This document shows, one piece after another, positions 34,876-41,893 of a stretch of 43,817 nucleotides of DNA. This stretch comes from an uncultured Paracoccaceae bacterium (lineage in GTDB: Bacteria; Pseudomonadota; Alphaproteobacteria; Rhodobacterales; Rhodobacteraceae). The stretch lies in the NCBI GenBank assembly GCA_947500005.1, contig CANMQJ010000027.1:1-43817 (forward strand), in the 5' to 3' direction. Every line of letters starts with the position of its first letter. Positions within the stretch are counted from its first letter, which is position 1. The position numbers and the translations under genes were made by a program. Under the pieces are notes generated by a model, which did not search any database, was not told the DNA's origin, and saw nothing but the letters and a program-made list of their open reading frames with translations.

Positions 34876-35429
34876 TGGCGCGCCGGAGCTTTTCGAACCT
34901 GTTGCATCGCCTTCTCGGCGACGAAGAGGGGTCCTATTCGGTGGAGGCGGCGATCATCACGCCGATCCTCTTCATGGCGATCATGGCCGGTTACACCTAT
35001 TTTGACGGCTATCGCCAAAGCGCGTCCAACCTGAAAGCCGCCTACACGATCGGCGACCTGATCTCGCGCGAGACGCGGACGATCAATGACGACTACATCG
35101 ATTCCATGCGCGATCTCATGACTCTCATGGTGACGTCGGGCGACCCGGTCGACATACGGGTTTCCCTGGTTCGTTGGGATGACCGCCGACAGCGCCACCG
35201 CGTTTTGTGGTCGGCGCCACGGGGGTATCCCGAGCCGCTTACGGACGCCAATATCGAATTGTACAAGGACGAACTGCCGCCGATGCCGGACAATGACACG
35301 CTGATCCTGGTGGAGACGTCAAACCACTATGTTCCGCCGTTCAAGGTCGGGATCGAGCCGGTGACGCTGGAGAACTTCATCTTCACGCGTCCGCGCTTCA
35401 CCAGCTTCATCGCCGGCAACGTCTCCTAG
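34875..35429 (+). CDS. second TadE-like pseudopilin-type protein
   Basis: A 184-residue protein with the same plan as its upstream neighbour: a basic start, DEEGSYSVEAAIITPILFMA with a pilin-like Glu, one membrane helix, then 140 residues outside. The outer part includes DLISRETRTINDDYIDSMRDL, a segment found in TadE-like proteins of Rhodobacterales. It has no cysteine in the outer part, unlike the preceding protein. Its stop overlaps the stop of the convergent gene at 35426 by four bases. Confidence 0.82.
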   Translation: MARRSFSNLLHRLLGDEEGSYSVEAAIITPILFMAIMAGYTYFDGYRQSASNLKAAYTIGDLISRETRTINDDYIDSMRDLMTLMVTSGDPVDIRVSLVRWDDRRQRHRVLWSAPRGYPEPLTDANIELYKDELPPMPDNDTLILVETSNHYVPPFKVGIEPVTLENFIFTRPRFTSFIAGNVS

Positions 35430-35905
35430 GCCGTACCGTCCCGCTCCATCACCAGAGCGGCCAGCACCTCGGACAGGAATTTCGTTTGTCTTCCGGGGGT
35501 TACGCCGCCAATCCCGACGCGCCGCCCGAGACGCCACCACAGGCCGGGGTACCAGCGGCGCGGGCCGGAGCTGCGGGTCCGGAGCAGGAAGCCGTTCGAG
35601 GGCTTGAATGCGAAGACGCCGCGATCCATTGCCTCGACCTCATCGATACGCGCGATGATCTCGCCGGTGCTGGAGCGCAGCTCGGTCTCGGTCAGCTCGA
35701 TCCGGTGGGCCGTCGCCTGCATCATCCGCTGCGCGAGCCAAAGGGATAACCCCCCGACAACCAAAAGAAAAATCTGCCATTCGAGAGCGGGCGGCGTGGC
35801 GAAGGCCACGTAGATCACCAGCAAACCCATCGCCGCCAGCATGCCCACGCCCATCCAGCGTCGCGGGGCCGAGGCCTCGACCGTGGCCAGAATCTCATCC
35901 TGCAT
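35426..35905 (-). CDS. small membrane protein, PH-like, unknown
   Basis: A 159-residue protein with two adjacent membrane helices (about residues 17-34 MGVGMLAAMGLLVIYVAF and 43-58 IFLLVVGGLSLWLAQR). The cytoplasmic part then reads RIELTETELRSSTGEIIARI and DEVEAMDRGVFAFKPSNGF. This pattern of strands resembles bacterial PH-like domains and is known from conserved hypotheticals in Rhodobacterales. The start is the ATG at 35905 (MQDEILATVEAS); the long frame upstream to 36175 runs through a repeat and is not coding. Confidence 0.72.
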   Translation of the reverse strand: MQDEILATVEASAPRRWMGVGMLAAMGLLVIYVAFATPPALEWQIFLLVVGGLSLWLAQRMMQATAHRIELTETELRSSTGEIIARIDEVEAMDRGVFAFKPSNGFLLRTRSSGPRRWYPGLWWRLGRRVGIGGVTPGRQTKFLSEVLAALVMERDGTA

Positions 35906-35991
35906 CTGCGTCCCGTCCCTTGCCGACCGTGACAGCCGCCATAGCCCGATCCCCCTTGGGTCACAAGCGCGATGCAGTCGCGGGGCGGTTG

Positions 35992-36060
35992 GTACAAGGC
36001 TCGCCCGGCGAATTGACCGTTTTGTACATCGCCAGAAGGGCCGATATGCCGTTTTGTACA
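35992..36060 (-). repeat. 32-bp-period direct repeat, locus 2 (three units)
   Basis: On the plus strand GTAC occurs at 35992, 36024 and 36056, exactly 32 bases apart. Each lies inside a copy of the ACCGTTTTGTACA-type unit; the leftmost copy is degenerate. ATTGACCGTTTTGTAC (36012-36027) is the exact inverse of the unit at 12281 and 12313. It lies in the 284-base divergent gap between the membrane-protein gene and pirin. Confidence 0.75.
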
Positions 36061-36189
36061 AGAGGGCCCGCCCCTCTTTTGTGCGAAGGCGCACAGTTGG
36101 GGTGAGACCATGACGATTTGCGCGGCGGCACCTTCCCCCTATCTTCACCCCGAGATCTTCACCCCGAGAGATCATTTCCGGAGGTTCCC

Positions 36190-37101
36190 ATGTCCCTCAG
36201 ACCAACACTCGAGACCCGGCGCGCGGTGCCGACGATGGAAGGCGCGGGCGTCAAGCTGCATCGCGCCTTCGGGTTCCAGGACCCGTCCGAACTCGACCCG
36301 TTCCTGCTGTTCGACGATTTCCGCAACGAGCGGCCCGAGGATTACCTCAAGGGGTTTCCGTGGCACCCGCACCGGGGGATCGAGACGATCACCTATGTCC
36401 TTTCGGGCACCGTGGAGCATGGCGATTCGCTGGGCAATACCGGCACGCTGGGCGCGGGCGACGTGCAATGGATGACCGCCGGGTCGGGCATCCTGCACCA
36501 GGAGATGCCTCAAGGCAACGCGACGGGGCAGATGCACGGCTTCCAGCTCTGGGGCAATCTGCCGTCGAGCCAGAAGATGACGGCGCCGCGCTACCAGGAC
36601 GTGAAGGGCGCCGACATCCCCGAGGTGATCGACGATGACGGCACGCGCGTGAAGGTGATCGTGGGCGAGTTCTGGGGCAAGACCGGTCCCGTGGACGGGA
36701 TTGCCGCCGATCCGCAATACCTGGATGTCTTCGTGCCCGCAGGGGTGAAGAAGACCTTCAGGATCGACACCTATCGCCGTGCATTTGCCTATGTGTTCGA
36801 GGGGGCGGCCGCCTTTGCCGATGCCAGCCAGCCGACCGGCGTGCTGCTGGAGAAGGAAGTCGGGGGACAGGAGGTCAATATCCGCGACATGTCGGGCGAC
36901 CGGACGCTGGTGCGTTTTGGCACGGGCGACGAGGTGACGGTTCAGGCCGGTCCCGAGGGCGTGCGGTTCCTGCTGATCTCGGGCGCGCCGATCGACGAGC
37001 CCGTGGCCTGGCACGGGCCGATCGTGATGAACACGCAGGCCGAGCTGATGCAGGCCTTCAAGGAGCTGCGCAACGGGACGTTCATCCGCCCGGCGCATTG
37101 A
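36190..37101 (+). CDS. pirin family protein
   Basis: A 303-residue bicupin protein. Metal ligands of the N-terminal cupin are in place: His59 and His61 (WHPHRGIETITYVL), His103 and Glu105 (GSGILHQEM). The C-terminal cupin (about 185-290) is also present (RAFAYVFEGAA, LISGAPIDEPVAWHGPIVMN). Pirins are Fe(II) proteins. Some bacterial members are quercetin dioxygenases and others act as regulators; which applies here is not known. The chosen ATG follows GGAGG (36179-36183). A REP-like element follows the gene. Confidence 0.93.
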   Translation: MSLRPTLETRRAVPTMEGAGVKLHRAFGFQDPSELDPFLLFDDFRNERPEDYLKGFPWHPHRGIETITYVLSGTVEHGDSLGNTGTLGAGDVQWMTAGSGILHQEMPQGNATGQMHGFQLWGNLPSSQKMTAPRYQDVKGADIPEVIDDDGTRVKVIVGEFWGKTGPVDGIAADPQYLDVFVPAGVKKTFRIDTYRRAFAYVFEGAAAFADASQPTGVLLEKEVGGQEVNIRDMSGDRTLVRFGTGDEVTVQAGPEGVRFLLISGAPIDEPVAWHGPIVMNTQAELMQAFKELRNGTFIRPAH

Positions 37102-37154
37102 GTGGGCAGACCGGACCGGAGAAAGAAGGGCGGAGGCCGCCCCCAGGTCTGTTA

Positions 37155-37213
37155 GCGGTGGGTTGAAAACCCACCCTACGGCGGGGGTGTAGGGTGGGTT
37201 TTCAACCCACCGC
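37155..37213. repeat. REP-like element: 25-bp perfect inverted repeat, copy 2
   Basis: The left arm (37155-37179) and right arm (37189-37213) are perfect inverted repeats with a 9-base loop. Each arm is itself a hairpin: GGTGGGTT / AACCCACC next to GTAGGG. It lies between the convergent pirin and tetR ends and could terminate both. It is related to the single hairpin at 4327-4349. Confidence 0.85.
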
Positions 37214-37218
37214 CCCGC

Positions 37219-37806
37219 TCAGGCCGCGACCGCCTTGCGCACCATGTCCCAATAGATCGTCTCGACCTCGTCGAGTGACAGCCGCCCCTCGCGCCGATAC
37301 CAGGTATTCACCCCGTTGAGCATGGCGATCACGGCAAGCGTCGCGATCTTGGTGTCGGGCACGCCGAACACGCCCTGGGCCACGCCGTCGCGCAGGATCT
37401 CCTCCAGCTGGTTCTCGTAGGCGCGGCGCAGCGCCTCGACCTGGGTGAAGTTTTCATCCGTGAGGTTGCGCAGCTCCATATAGGCGATGAACACTTCCTC
37501 GGGCCGCTCGAGGTGGAACCGGATGTGGAAGCCGACGAAGTCGCGCAGCCGCTCCATCGCGTCCCGCGGCGCCGGCCTCTCGGCGCGGGCGGCCAGCAAC
37601 TCCTCCATATGCGACTGCATGAGGCCGAAGAGCATGCTTTGCTTGTCGGGCACGTAATTGTAGAGCGCGCCCGCCTGCACCCCCACCTCCTTGGCGATCT
37701 GGCGCATCGAGACGGCGGCGAAGCCGTATTGCGCGAACAGCCGCAGCGCCGCCTTGCGGATGCGGGGACCGGTTATGTCGGAATGGGAGCCTTGGGTGCG
37801 TGCCAT
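37219..37806 (-). CDS. TetR family transcriptional regulator
   Basis: A 195-residue repressor. The N-terminal HTH is RKAALRLFAQYGFAAVSMRQ, then EVGVQAGALYNYVPDKQSML (residues 17-60). The C-terminal ligand domain (about 75-190) with 'RFHLERPEEVFIAYMELRNL' resembles regulators of acyl-CoA or branched-chain catabolism (KstR2-like domain), an inference from pattern only. It is divergent from the Ldh-type gene at 37941. A palindrome 15 bases before its start probably serves as its operator. Confidence 0.92.
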   Translation of the reverse strand: MARTQGSHSDITGPRIRKAALRLFAQYGFAAVSMRQIAKEVGVQAGALYNYVPDKQSMLFGLMQSHMEELLAARAERPAPRDAMERLRDFVGFHIRFHLERPEEVFIAYMELRNLTDENFTQVEALRRAYENQLEEILRDGVAQGVFGVPDTKIATLAVIAMLNGVNTWYRREGRLSLDEVETIYWDMVRKAVAA

Positions 37807-37820
37807 GTCGGCAGGTTATA

Positions 37821-37834
37821 TGAACATGTGTTCA
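37821..37834. promoter_or_regulatory. TetR operator candidate
   Basis: TGAACATGTGTTCA has perfect 6-bp arms around a TG centre. It lies in the 134-base divergent gap, 15 bases upstream of the tetR start codon, the usual site for autorepression. It may also control the gene at 37941. Confidence 0.6.
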
Positions 37835-37940
37835 GAAAAAAGCCCCGATCCTGCCACCCGCCGCCCCGGATTTCCCCTTGCCCTGCGGCGCGTGGCTGAG
37901 GGAGGCTGGCCGCGTCACCCCCCTTTTCGCGAGTAAGATC

Positions 37941-38987
37941 ATGCCCCCTGTCAGTTCCAAGCTCACCCTTTCGGGCGCGCGGCGCGTTCTCCCCGCCGAA
38001 GAGGCGGCGCAGTTGCTGTCGGAGATCCTGCGCCTGCTCGGCACTGCGGACGAGGTGGCGGCGCAGGTGGCCGATCACCTGGTCGATGCGAGCCTCTGCG
38101 GTGTCGAGAGCCACGGGGTGATGCGCATCCTGCACTATGCCGAGCAGATGCAGTCGGGCTACATGGACCCTCGGGGAGAGGCGCGCGTCTTTCGCGGGGA
38201 CGATGGCCCCACGCGGGTCGAGGCGGGGGGCGGGATCGGCATACCCGCGATGGTGCTGGCCTATGAGACCGGGATGGAGGAGGCCCGCGCGCGCGGGGTT
38301 TCGGCCCTGTCGGTGCGGCATGTGGGCCATACCGGGCGGCATGGCGCCTTTGCCGAGGCGGCGGCCGATGCGGGGTTTCTGACCATCTGCTTCGGCGGCG
38401 GCAACCGCCATACCTGGCGCCAGGTCGCGCCGCATGGGGGCGCGCGGCCGATGCTGCCGACCAACCCCTGGTGCGTGGGGATGCCCGGTGGGGAGCGGGG
38501 GCCGGTGGTTCTGGATTTCGCGACCTCGAAGATCGCGGGCGGCTGGATCTATGCCGCGCGCTCGGCCGGGGCGCTGTTGCCCGAGGGCTGCGTGATCGAC
38601 CGCGAGGGGCGGCCCACGCGCGACCCGGAGGACTATTTCAGCGGCGGCGCCATCCTGCCCTCGGGCGCGCAGAAGGGCTATGCGCTGGCGCTGATGGGCG
38701 AGCTGGTGGCCGAGGCGCTGCTGGGGCCGTCCACGACCGAGGGCAACTGGCTGCTGGTGACGCTCGACACCACGCGGTTCCGCGCCGCGCCCGCGATGCG
38801 GGCGGCGGCCGAGGAGGTGCTGGCCGAGCTGCGCGCCTGCCCGCCCGCGCCCGGTTTCGACCGGGTCGAGATCCCCGGCGAGCGCGAGCGGGCGCAGCGG
38901 GCGGCCAGCGAAGGGCGGGTCGCGGTGCCCGAGGCGACATGGGCGCAGATCCTGGATCTGGCGGAGCGGTTGCGCGCGCAGGCTTGA
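37941..38987 (+). CDS. Ldh family oxidoreductase (malate/L-lactate/ureidoglycolate dehydrogenase type)
   Basis: A 348-residue NAD(P)-dependent dehydrogenase of the Ldh_2 family, which acts on 2-hydroxy acids or related substrates. Family blocks are HLVDASLCGVESHGVMRIL (about 46-64, conserved S-H-G), VSALSVRHVGHTGRHGAFAE (the His pair near 130-135), WRQVAPHGGARPMLPTNPWC (the N-P substrate site) and LDFATSKIAGG. The start at 37941 is chosen at MPPVSSKL, matching usual family length; its ribosome site is poor. The neighbouring TetR gene is its likely regulator. The natural substrate cannot be read from sequence. Confidence 0.9.
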   Translation: MPPVSSKLTLSGARRVLPAEEAAQLLSEILRLLGTADEVAAQVADHLVDASLCGVESHGVMRILHYAEQMQSGYMDPRGEARVFRGDDGPTRVEAGGGIGIPAMVLAYETGMEEARARGVSALSVRHVGHTGRHGAFAEAAADAGFLTICFGGGNRHTWRQVAPHGGARPMLPTNPWCVGMPGGERGPVVLDFATSKIAGGWIYAARSAGALLPEGCVIDREGRPTRDPEDYFSGGAILPSGAQKGYALALMGELVAEALLGPSTTEGNWLLVTLDTTRFRAAPAMRAAAEEVLAELRACPPAPGFDRVEIPGERERAQRAASEGRVAVPEATWAQILDLAERLRAQA

Positions 38988-39044
38988 TCCCGGCGGGCCG
39001 GCGGGGCATCAAGAACGGGTCGCAGCCGGAAAAGGGAGCCGGGG

Positions 39045-39341
39045 ATGAGGGGGATATCGCGGATCGCCGCGTTTCTGGCGCTCGGGGCCTGCGTGCAGGT
39101 GCCCGAACTCAACGAGCGCGTGCCGCCCGAATTGCGTGACGCACCCTACCCCACGCTTCGGCCACTCGACGACACGCTCGGCCCGGCGGTCGACCCTGTC
39201 TCGGAGGCCGAGGAGCTGGATGAGCGCCTGTCGGGACGGGTGCAGTCGTTGCAGGCGCGCGCGCGCGGTCTGCAAGGCCCGGTGATCGAACCCGCGGCGC
39301 GGCAAAGGCTGCGCGAGGACATCAGGACGCCCGGTATCTGA
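39045..39341 (+). CDS. small lipoprotein, unknown
   Basis: A 98-residue lipoprotein with a short signal and lipobox FLALGAC (lipid Cys17). It starts at ATG 39045 after AAAAGGGAG. The mature part is acidic and helical: a proline-rich stretch PELRDAPYPTLRPLDDTLGP is followed by a helix (VSEAEELDERLSGRVQSLQARARGLQ, split here as one amphipathic run). It precedes hom by 95 bases. It is probably conserved in Rhodobacterales at this position; function unknown. Confidence 0.78.
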   Translation: MRGISRIAAFLALGACVQVPELNERVPPELRDAPYPTLRPLDDTLGPAVDPVSEAEELDERLSGRVQSLQARARGLQGPVIEPAARQRLREDIRTPGI

Positions 39342-39436
39342 CCGGTTGCCCCCCTGCCCCGAACCGGATAATCGGGCAGCGACACAAGGCCCATATCAAG
39401 CCCCCGTGCCGGATCGAGCAGAAAGGACCCCGAGAC

Positions 39437-40723
39437 ATGACTGAAACGCTGCGGCTGGGCATTGCAGGGCTGGGAACCGTCGGCACCGGCGTCGTCAAGA
39501 TCGTGCGCAAGCATGCGGCGCTGCTGGAGGCGCGTACCGGGCGGCGGATCGAGATCTCGGCCGTCTCGGCCCGCGACCGGCAGAAGGACCGGGGCGTGAA
39601 CCTCGCCAGCTATGACTGGGAGGATGACGCGGTGGCACTGGCCAAGCGCGACGACGTGGACGTTTTCGTCGAACTCATGGGCGGGTCGGATGGCCCGGCG
39701 AAGGCCGCGACCGAGGCGGCGCTGGCCGCCGGCAAGGACGTGGTGACGGCGAACAAGGCGCTTCTGGCCATTCACGGGCAGGCGCTGGCCGAGGCGGCCG
39801 AGGAGGCGGGCCGGGTGATCCGGTTCGAGGCCGCGGTGGCGGGCGGCATCCCGGTCATCAAGGCGCTGACCGAGGGGCTGGCGGCGAACGAGATCACGCG
39901 GGTGATGGGCGTGATGAACGGCACCTGCAACTACATCCTGACCCGGATGGAATCCGAGGGGCTGGGCTATAACGCGCTGTTCGACGAATGCGCGCGGCTG
40001 GGATACCTGGAGGCCGACCCGCAGCTTGACGTGGGCGGCATCGACGCGGCGCACAAGCTGGCGATCCTGTCGGCCATAGCCTTTGGCGTGCGGCCGGATT
40101 TCGACGGGATCGAGATCGAGGGGATCGAGCGGATCGAACTGGAGGACATCCGCCAGGCCGGCGACATGGGCTATCGCATCAAGCTGCTGGGCGTGGCGGC
40201 GCGCAGCCCGCGGGGTCTGGTGCAGCGGATGCAGCCCTGCCTGGTGCCGGCGGGCTCGCCCATCGGCCAGCTGGAGGGCGGCACGAACATGGTGGTGATC
40301 GAGGGCGACGCGGTGGAGCAGATCGTGCTGCGCGGCCCCGGCGCGGGCGAAGGCCCGACCGCAAGCGCGGTGATGGGCGATGTCTGCGACCTGGCGCGCG
40401 GCATCCGCGTGCCGGTCTTCGGCACGCCCGCCGCACGGCTGGAGACCATGCCCGCGGCGACGACCGGCCTGCCCGCGCCCTATTACCTGCGCATGGCGTT
40501 GCAGGACAAGCCCGGCGCGCTGGCCAAGGTGGCGGCGATCCTGGGCGATGCGGGAATCTCCATCGACCGGATGCGCCAGTACGGCCATACCGACAACACC
40601 GCCCCGATCCTGATCGTCACCCACAAGACCACGCGCGCCGCGCTCGACATGGCGCTCGACGCCTTCGGGAAGACGGATGTCGTCGCCTCGGAGCCGGTGA
40701 CGCTGCGGATCGAGGAAGTCTGA
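39437..40723 (+). CDS. hom: homoserine dehydrogenase
   Basis: A 428-residue enzyme that reduces aspartate semialdehyde to homoserine on the way to threonine and methionine. The NAD(P) loop GIAGLGTVGTGVVKIV lies at residues 8-23. The catalytic part has GGIPVIKALTEGLAANEI, MGVMNGTCNYILTRME, LGYLEADPQLDVGGIDAAHK and the conserved Lys of 'AAHKLAIL'. A C-terminal ACT domain begins near 350 (YYLRMALQDKPGALAKVAAI) and allows feedback control by threonine in the family. The gene is single-function (no fused aspartokinase). Confidence 0.97.
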   Translation: MTETLRLGIAGLGTVGTGVVKIVRKHAALLEARTGRRIEISAVSARDRQKDRGVNLASYDWEDDAVALAKRDDVDVFVELMGGSDGPAKAATEAALAAGKDVVTANKALLAIHGQALAEAAEEAGRVIRFEAAVAGGIPVIKALTEGLAANEITRVMGVMNGTCNYILTRMESEGLGYNALFDECARLGYLEADPQLDVGGIDAAHKLAILSAIAFGVRPDFDGIEIEGIERIELEDIRQAGDMGYRIKLLGVAARSPRGLVQRMQPCLVPAGSPIGQLEGGTNMVVIEGDAVEQIVLRGPGAGEGPTASAVMGDVCDLARGIRVPVFGTPAARLETMPAATTGLPAPYYLRMALQDKPGALAKVAAILGDAGISIDRMRQYGHTDNTAPILIVTHKTTRAALDMALDAFGKTDVVASEPVTLRIEEV

Positions 40724-40806
40724 CCGATATCGCAAACAACTTGCCCGCCTGCCCGGCGGCGGTCTATGCCGGGGCCAAACTGCCGATGACCGAAGGATTT
40801 TCAGGA

Positions 40807-41772
40807 ATGAGCGCTGCCAACACGGATTTCAACGACCGCATGCTGTCACTGGGCCTGGCCCGCGTCGCGGAACAGGCGGCGATCGCCTCGGCCTCGCTGA
40901 TCGGGCGCGGCGACGAGAAGGCCGCCGACCAGGCCGCGGTCAACGCGATGCGCGAACAGCTCAACCTGCTGGACATCGCGGGCGTGGTGGTGATCGGCGA
41001 AGGCGAGCGCGACGAGGCGCCGATGCTGTATATCGGCGAGGAGGTCGGCACCGGCAACGGGCCGGGCGTGGATATCGCGCTGGACCCGCTGGAGGGCACC
41101 ACGCTGACCGCCAAGGACATGCCCAACGCGCTCACGGTGATCGCGATGGGGCCGCGCGGCTCGATGCTGCATGCGCCGGATGTCTACATGGACAAGCTGG
41201 CCATAGGTCCGGGCTTTCCCGAGGGCGTGATCTCGCTCGACATGAGCCCGGCGCAGCGGGTCGAGGCGCTGGCCGATGCCAAGGGGTGCAAGACCACCGA
41301 TATCACCGTCTGCATCCTGGAACGCCCGCGCCACCAGGAGATGATCGACGCGGTGCGCGGCACCGGCGCCTCGATCCGGCTGATCACCGATGGCGACGTG
41401 GCGGGCGTGATGCATTGCGCCGAGGCCGAGACCACCGGCATCGACATGTATATGGGCCAGGGCGGCGCGCCCGAGGGCGTGCTGGCGGCCGCGGCGCTGA
41501 AATGCATGGGCGGGCAGATTTTCGGCCGGCTGCTCTTTCGCAACGATGACGAGCGGGGCCGCGCGGAGAAGGCCGGCATCACCGACCTGGACCGCGTCTA
41601 TACCCGCGACGAGATGGTGACGGCGGATGTGATCTTTGCCGCGACCGGCGTGACCGGCGGCTCGCTGCTGCCGCGCATCAAGCGCGTGCCGGGCTGGGTC
41701 GAGACAACGACCCTGCTGATGCGGTCCAAGACGGGATCGGTCCGGCGCATGAGCTATCGCACGCCGGTGTGA
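40807..41772 (+). CDS. glpX: class II fructose-1,6-bisphosphatase
   Basis: A 321-residue GlpX, a metal-dependent phosphatase of gluconeogenesis (some members also act on sedoheptulose bisphosphate). Hallmark motifs are VVIGEGERDEAPMLYIGEEV, ALDPLEGTTLTAKDMPNALT and TDGDVAGVMHCAEAETTGID. The start at 40807 (MSAANTDFNDRML) follows AAGGATTTTCAGGA; the in-frame codons upstream to 40741 overlap the end region of hom. It lies 83 bases after hom on the same strand. Confidence 0.96.
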   Translation: MSAANTDFNDRMLSLGLARVAEQAAIASASLIGRGDEKAADQAAVNAMREQLNLLDIAGVVVIGEGERDEAPMLYIGEEVGTGNGPGVDIALDPLEGTTLTAKDMPNALTVIAMGPRGSMLHAPDVYMDKLAIGPGFPEGVISLDMSPAQRVEALADAKGCKTTDITVCILERPRHQEMIDAVRGTGASIRLITDGDVAGVMHCAEAETTGIDMYMGQGGAPEGVLAAAALKCMGGQIFGRLLFRNDDERGRAEKAGITDLDRVYTRDEMVTADVIFAATGVTGGSLLPRIKRVPGWVETTTLLMRSKTGSVRRMSYRTPV

Positions 41773-41789
41773 TCCCTGGGCGCGGGGAA

Positions 41790-41839
41790 GCGGCTTGCGC
41801 CGCTGCCTCCGGTGGGAGTATTTTCCGAAGAGATGAAGG
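41790..41839 (+). terminator. terminator-like hairpins and dispersed motif, copy 2 (glpX-recJ gap)
   Basis: GCGGC-TTGC-GCCGC (41790-41803) is followed by a second small hairpin, CTCC-GGTG-GGAG (41807-41818), then TATTTT. The segment from 41816 reads GAGTATTTTCCG then AAGAGATGAAG, the partner of the copy at 29213-29234. It may end glpX transcription. The stems are short. Confidence 0.5.
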
Positions 41840-41893
41840 GGCCGGGTCCGCATTGGGTCCGGCCCGTTGCTTGAGGGGTGAGGGGCAGAGGAC

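Noticed and set aside
35992..36060. CRISPR array
   Set aside because: Only two or three units of about 16 bases with a 32-base period, no unique spacers of constant length and no cas genes.
35906..36175. N-terminal extension of the membrane protein at 35426 up to 36175
   Set aside because: The extension consists of the 32-bp-period repeat region read in frame and has no ribosome site; the ATG at 35905 fits the protein's start better.
39341..39373. CCGGTT...AACCGG hairpin between the lipoprotein gene and hom as a terminator
   Set aside because: Only a 6-bp stem, a loop of about 14 bases and no U-tract.
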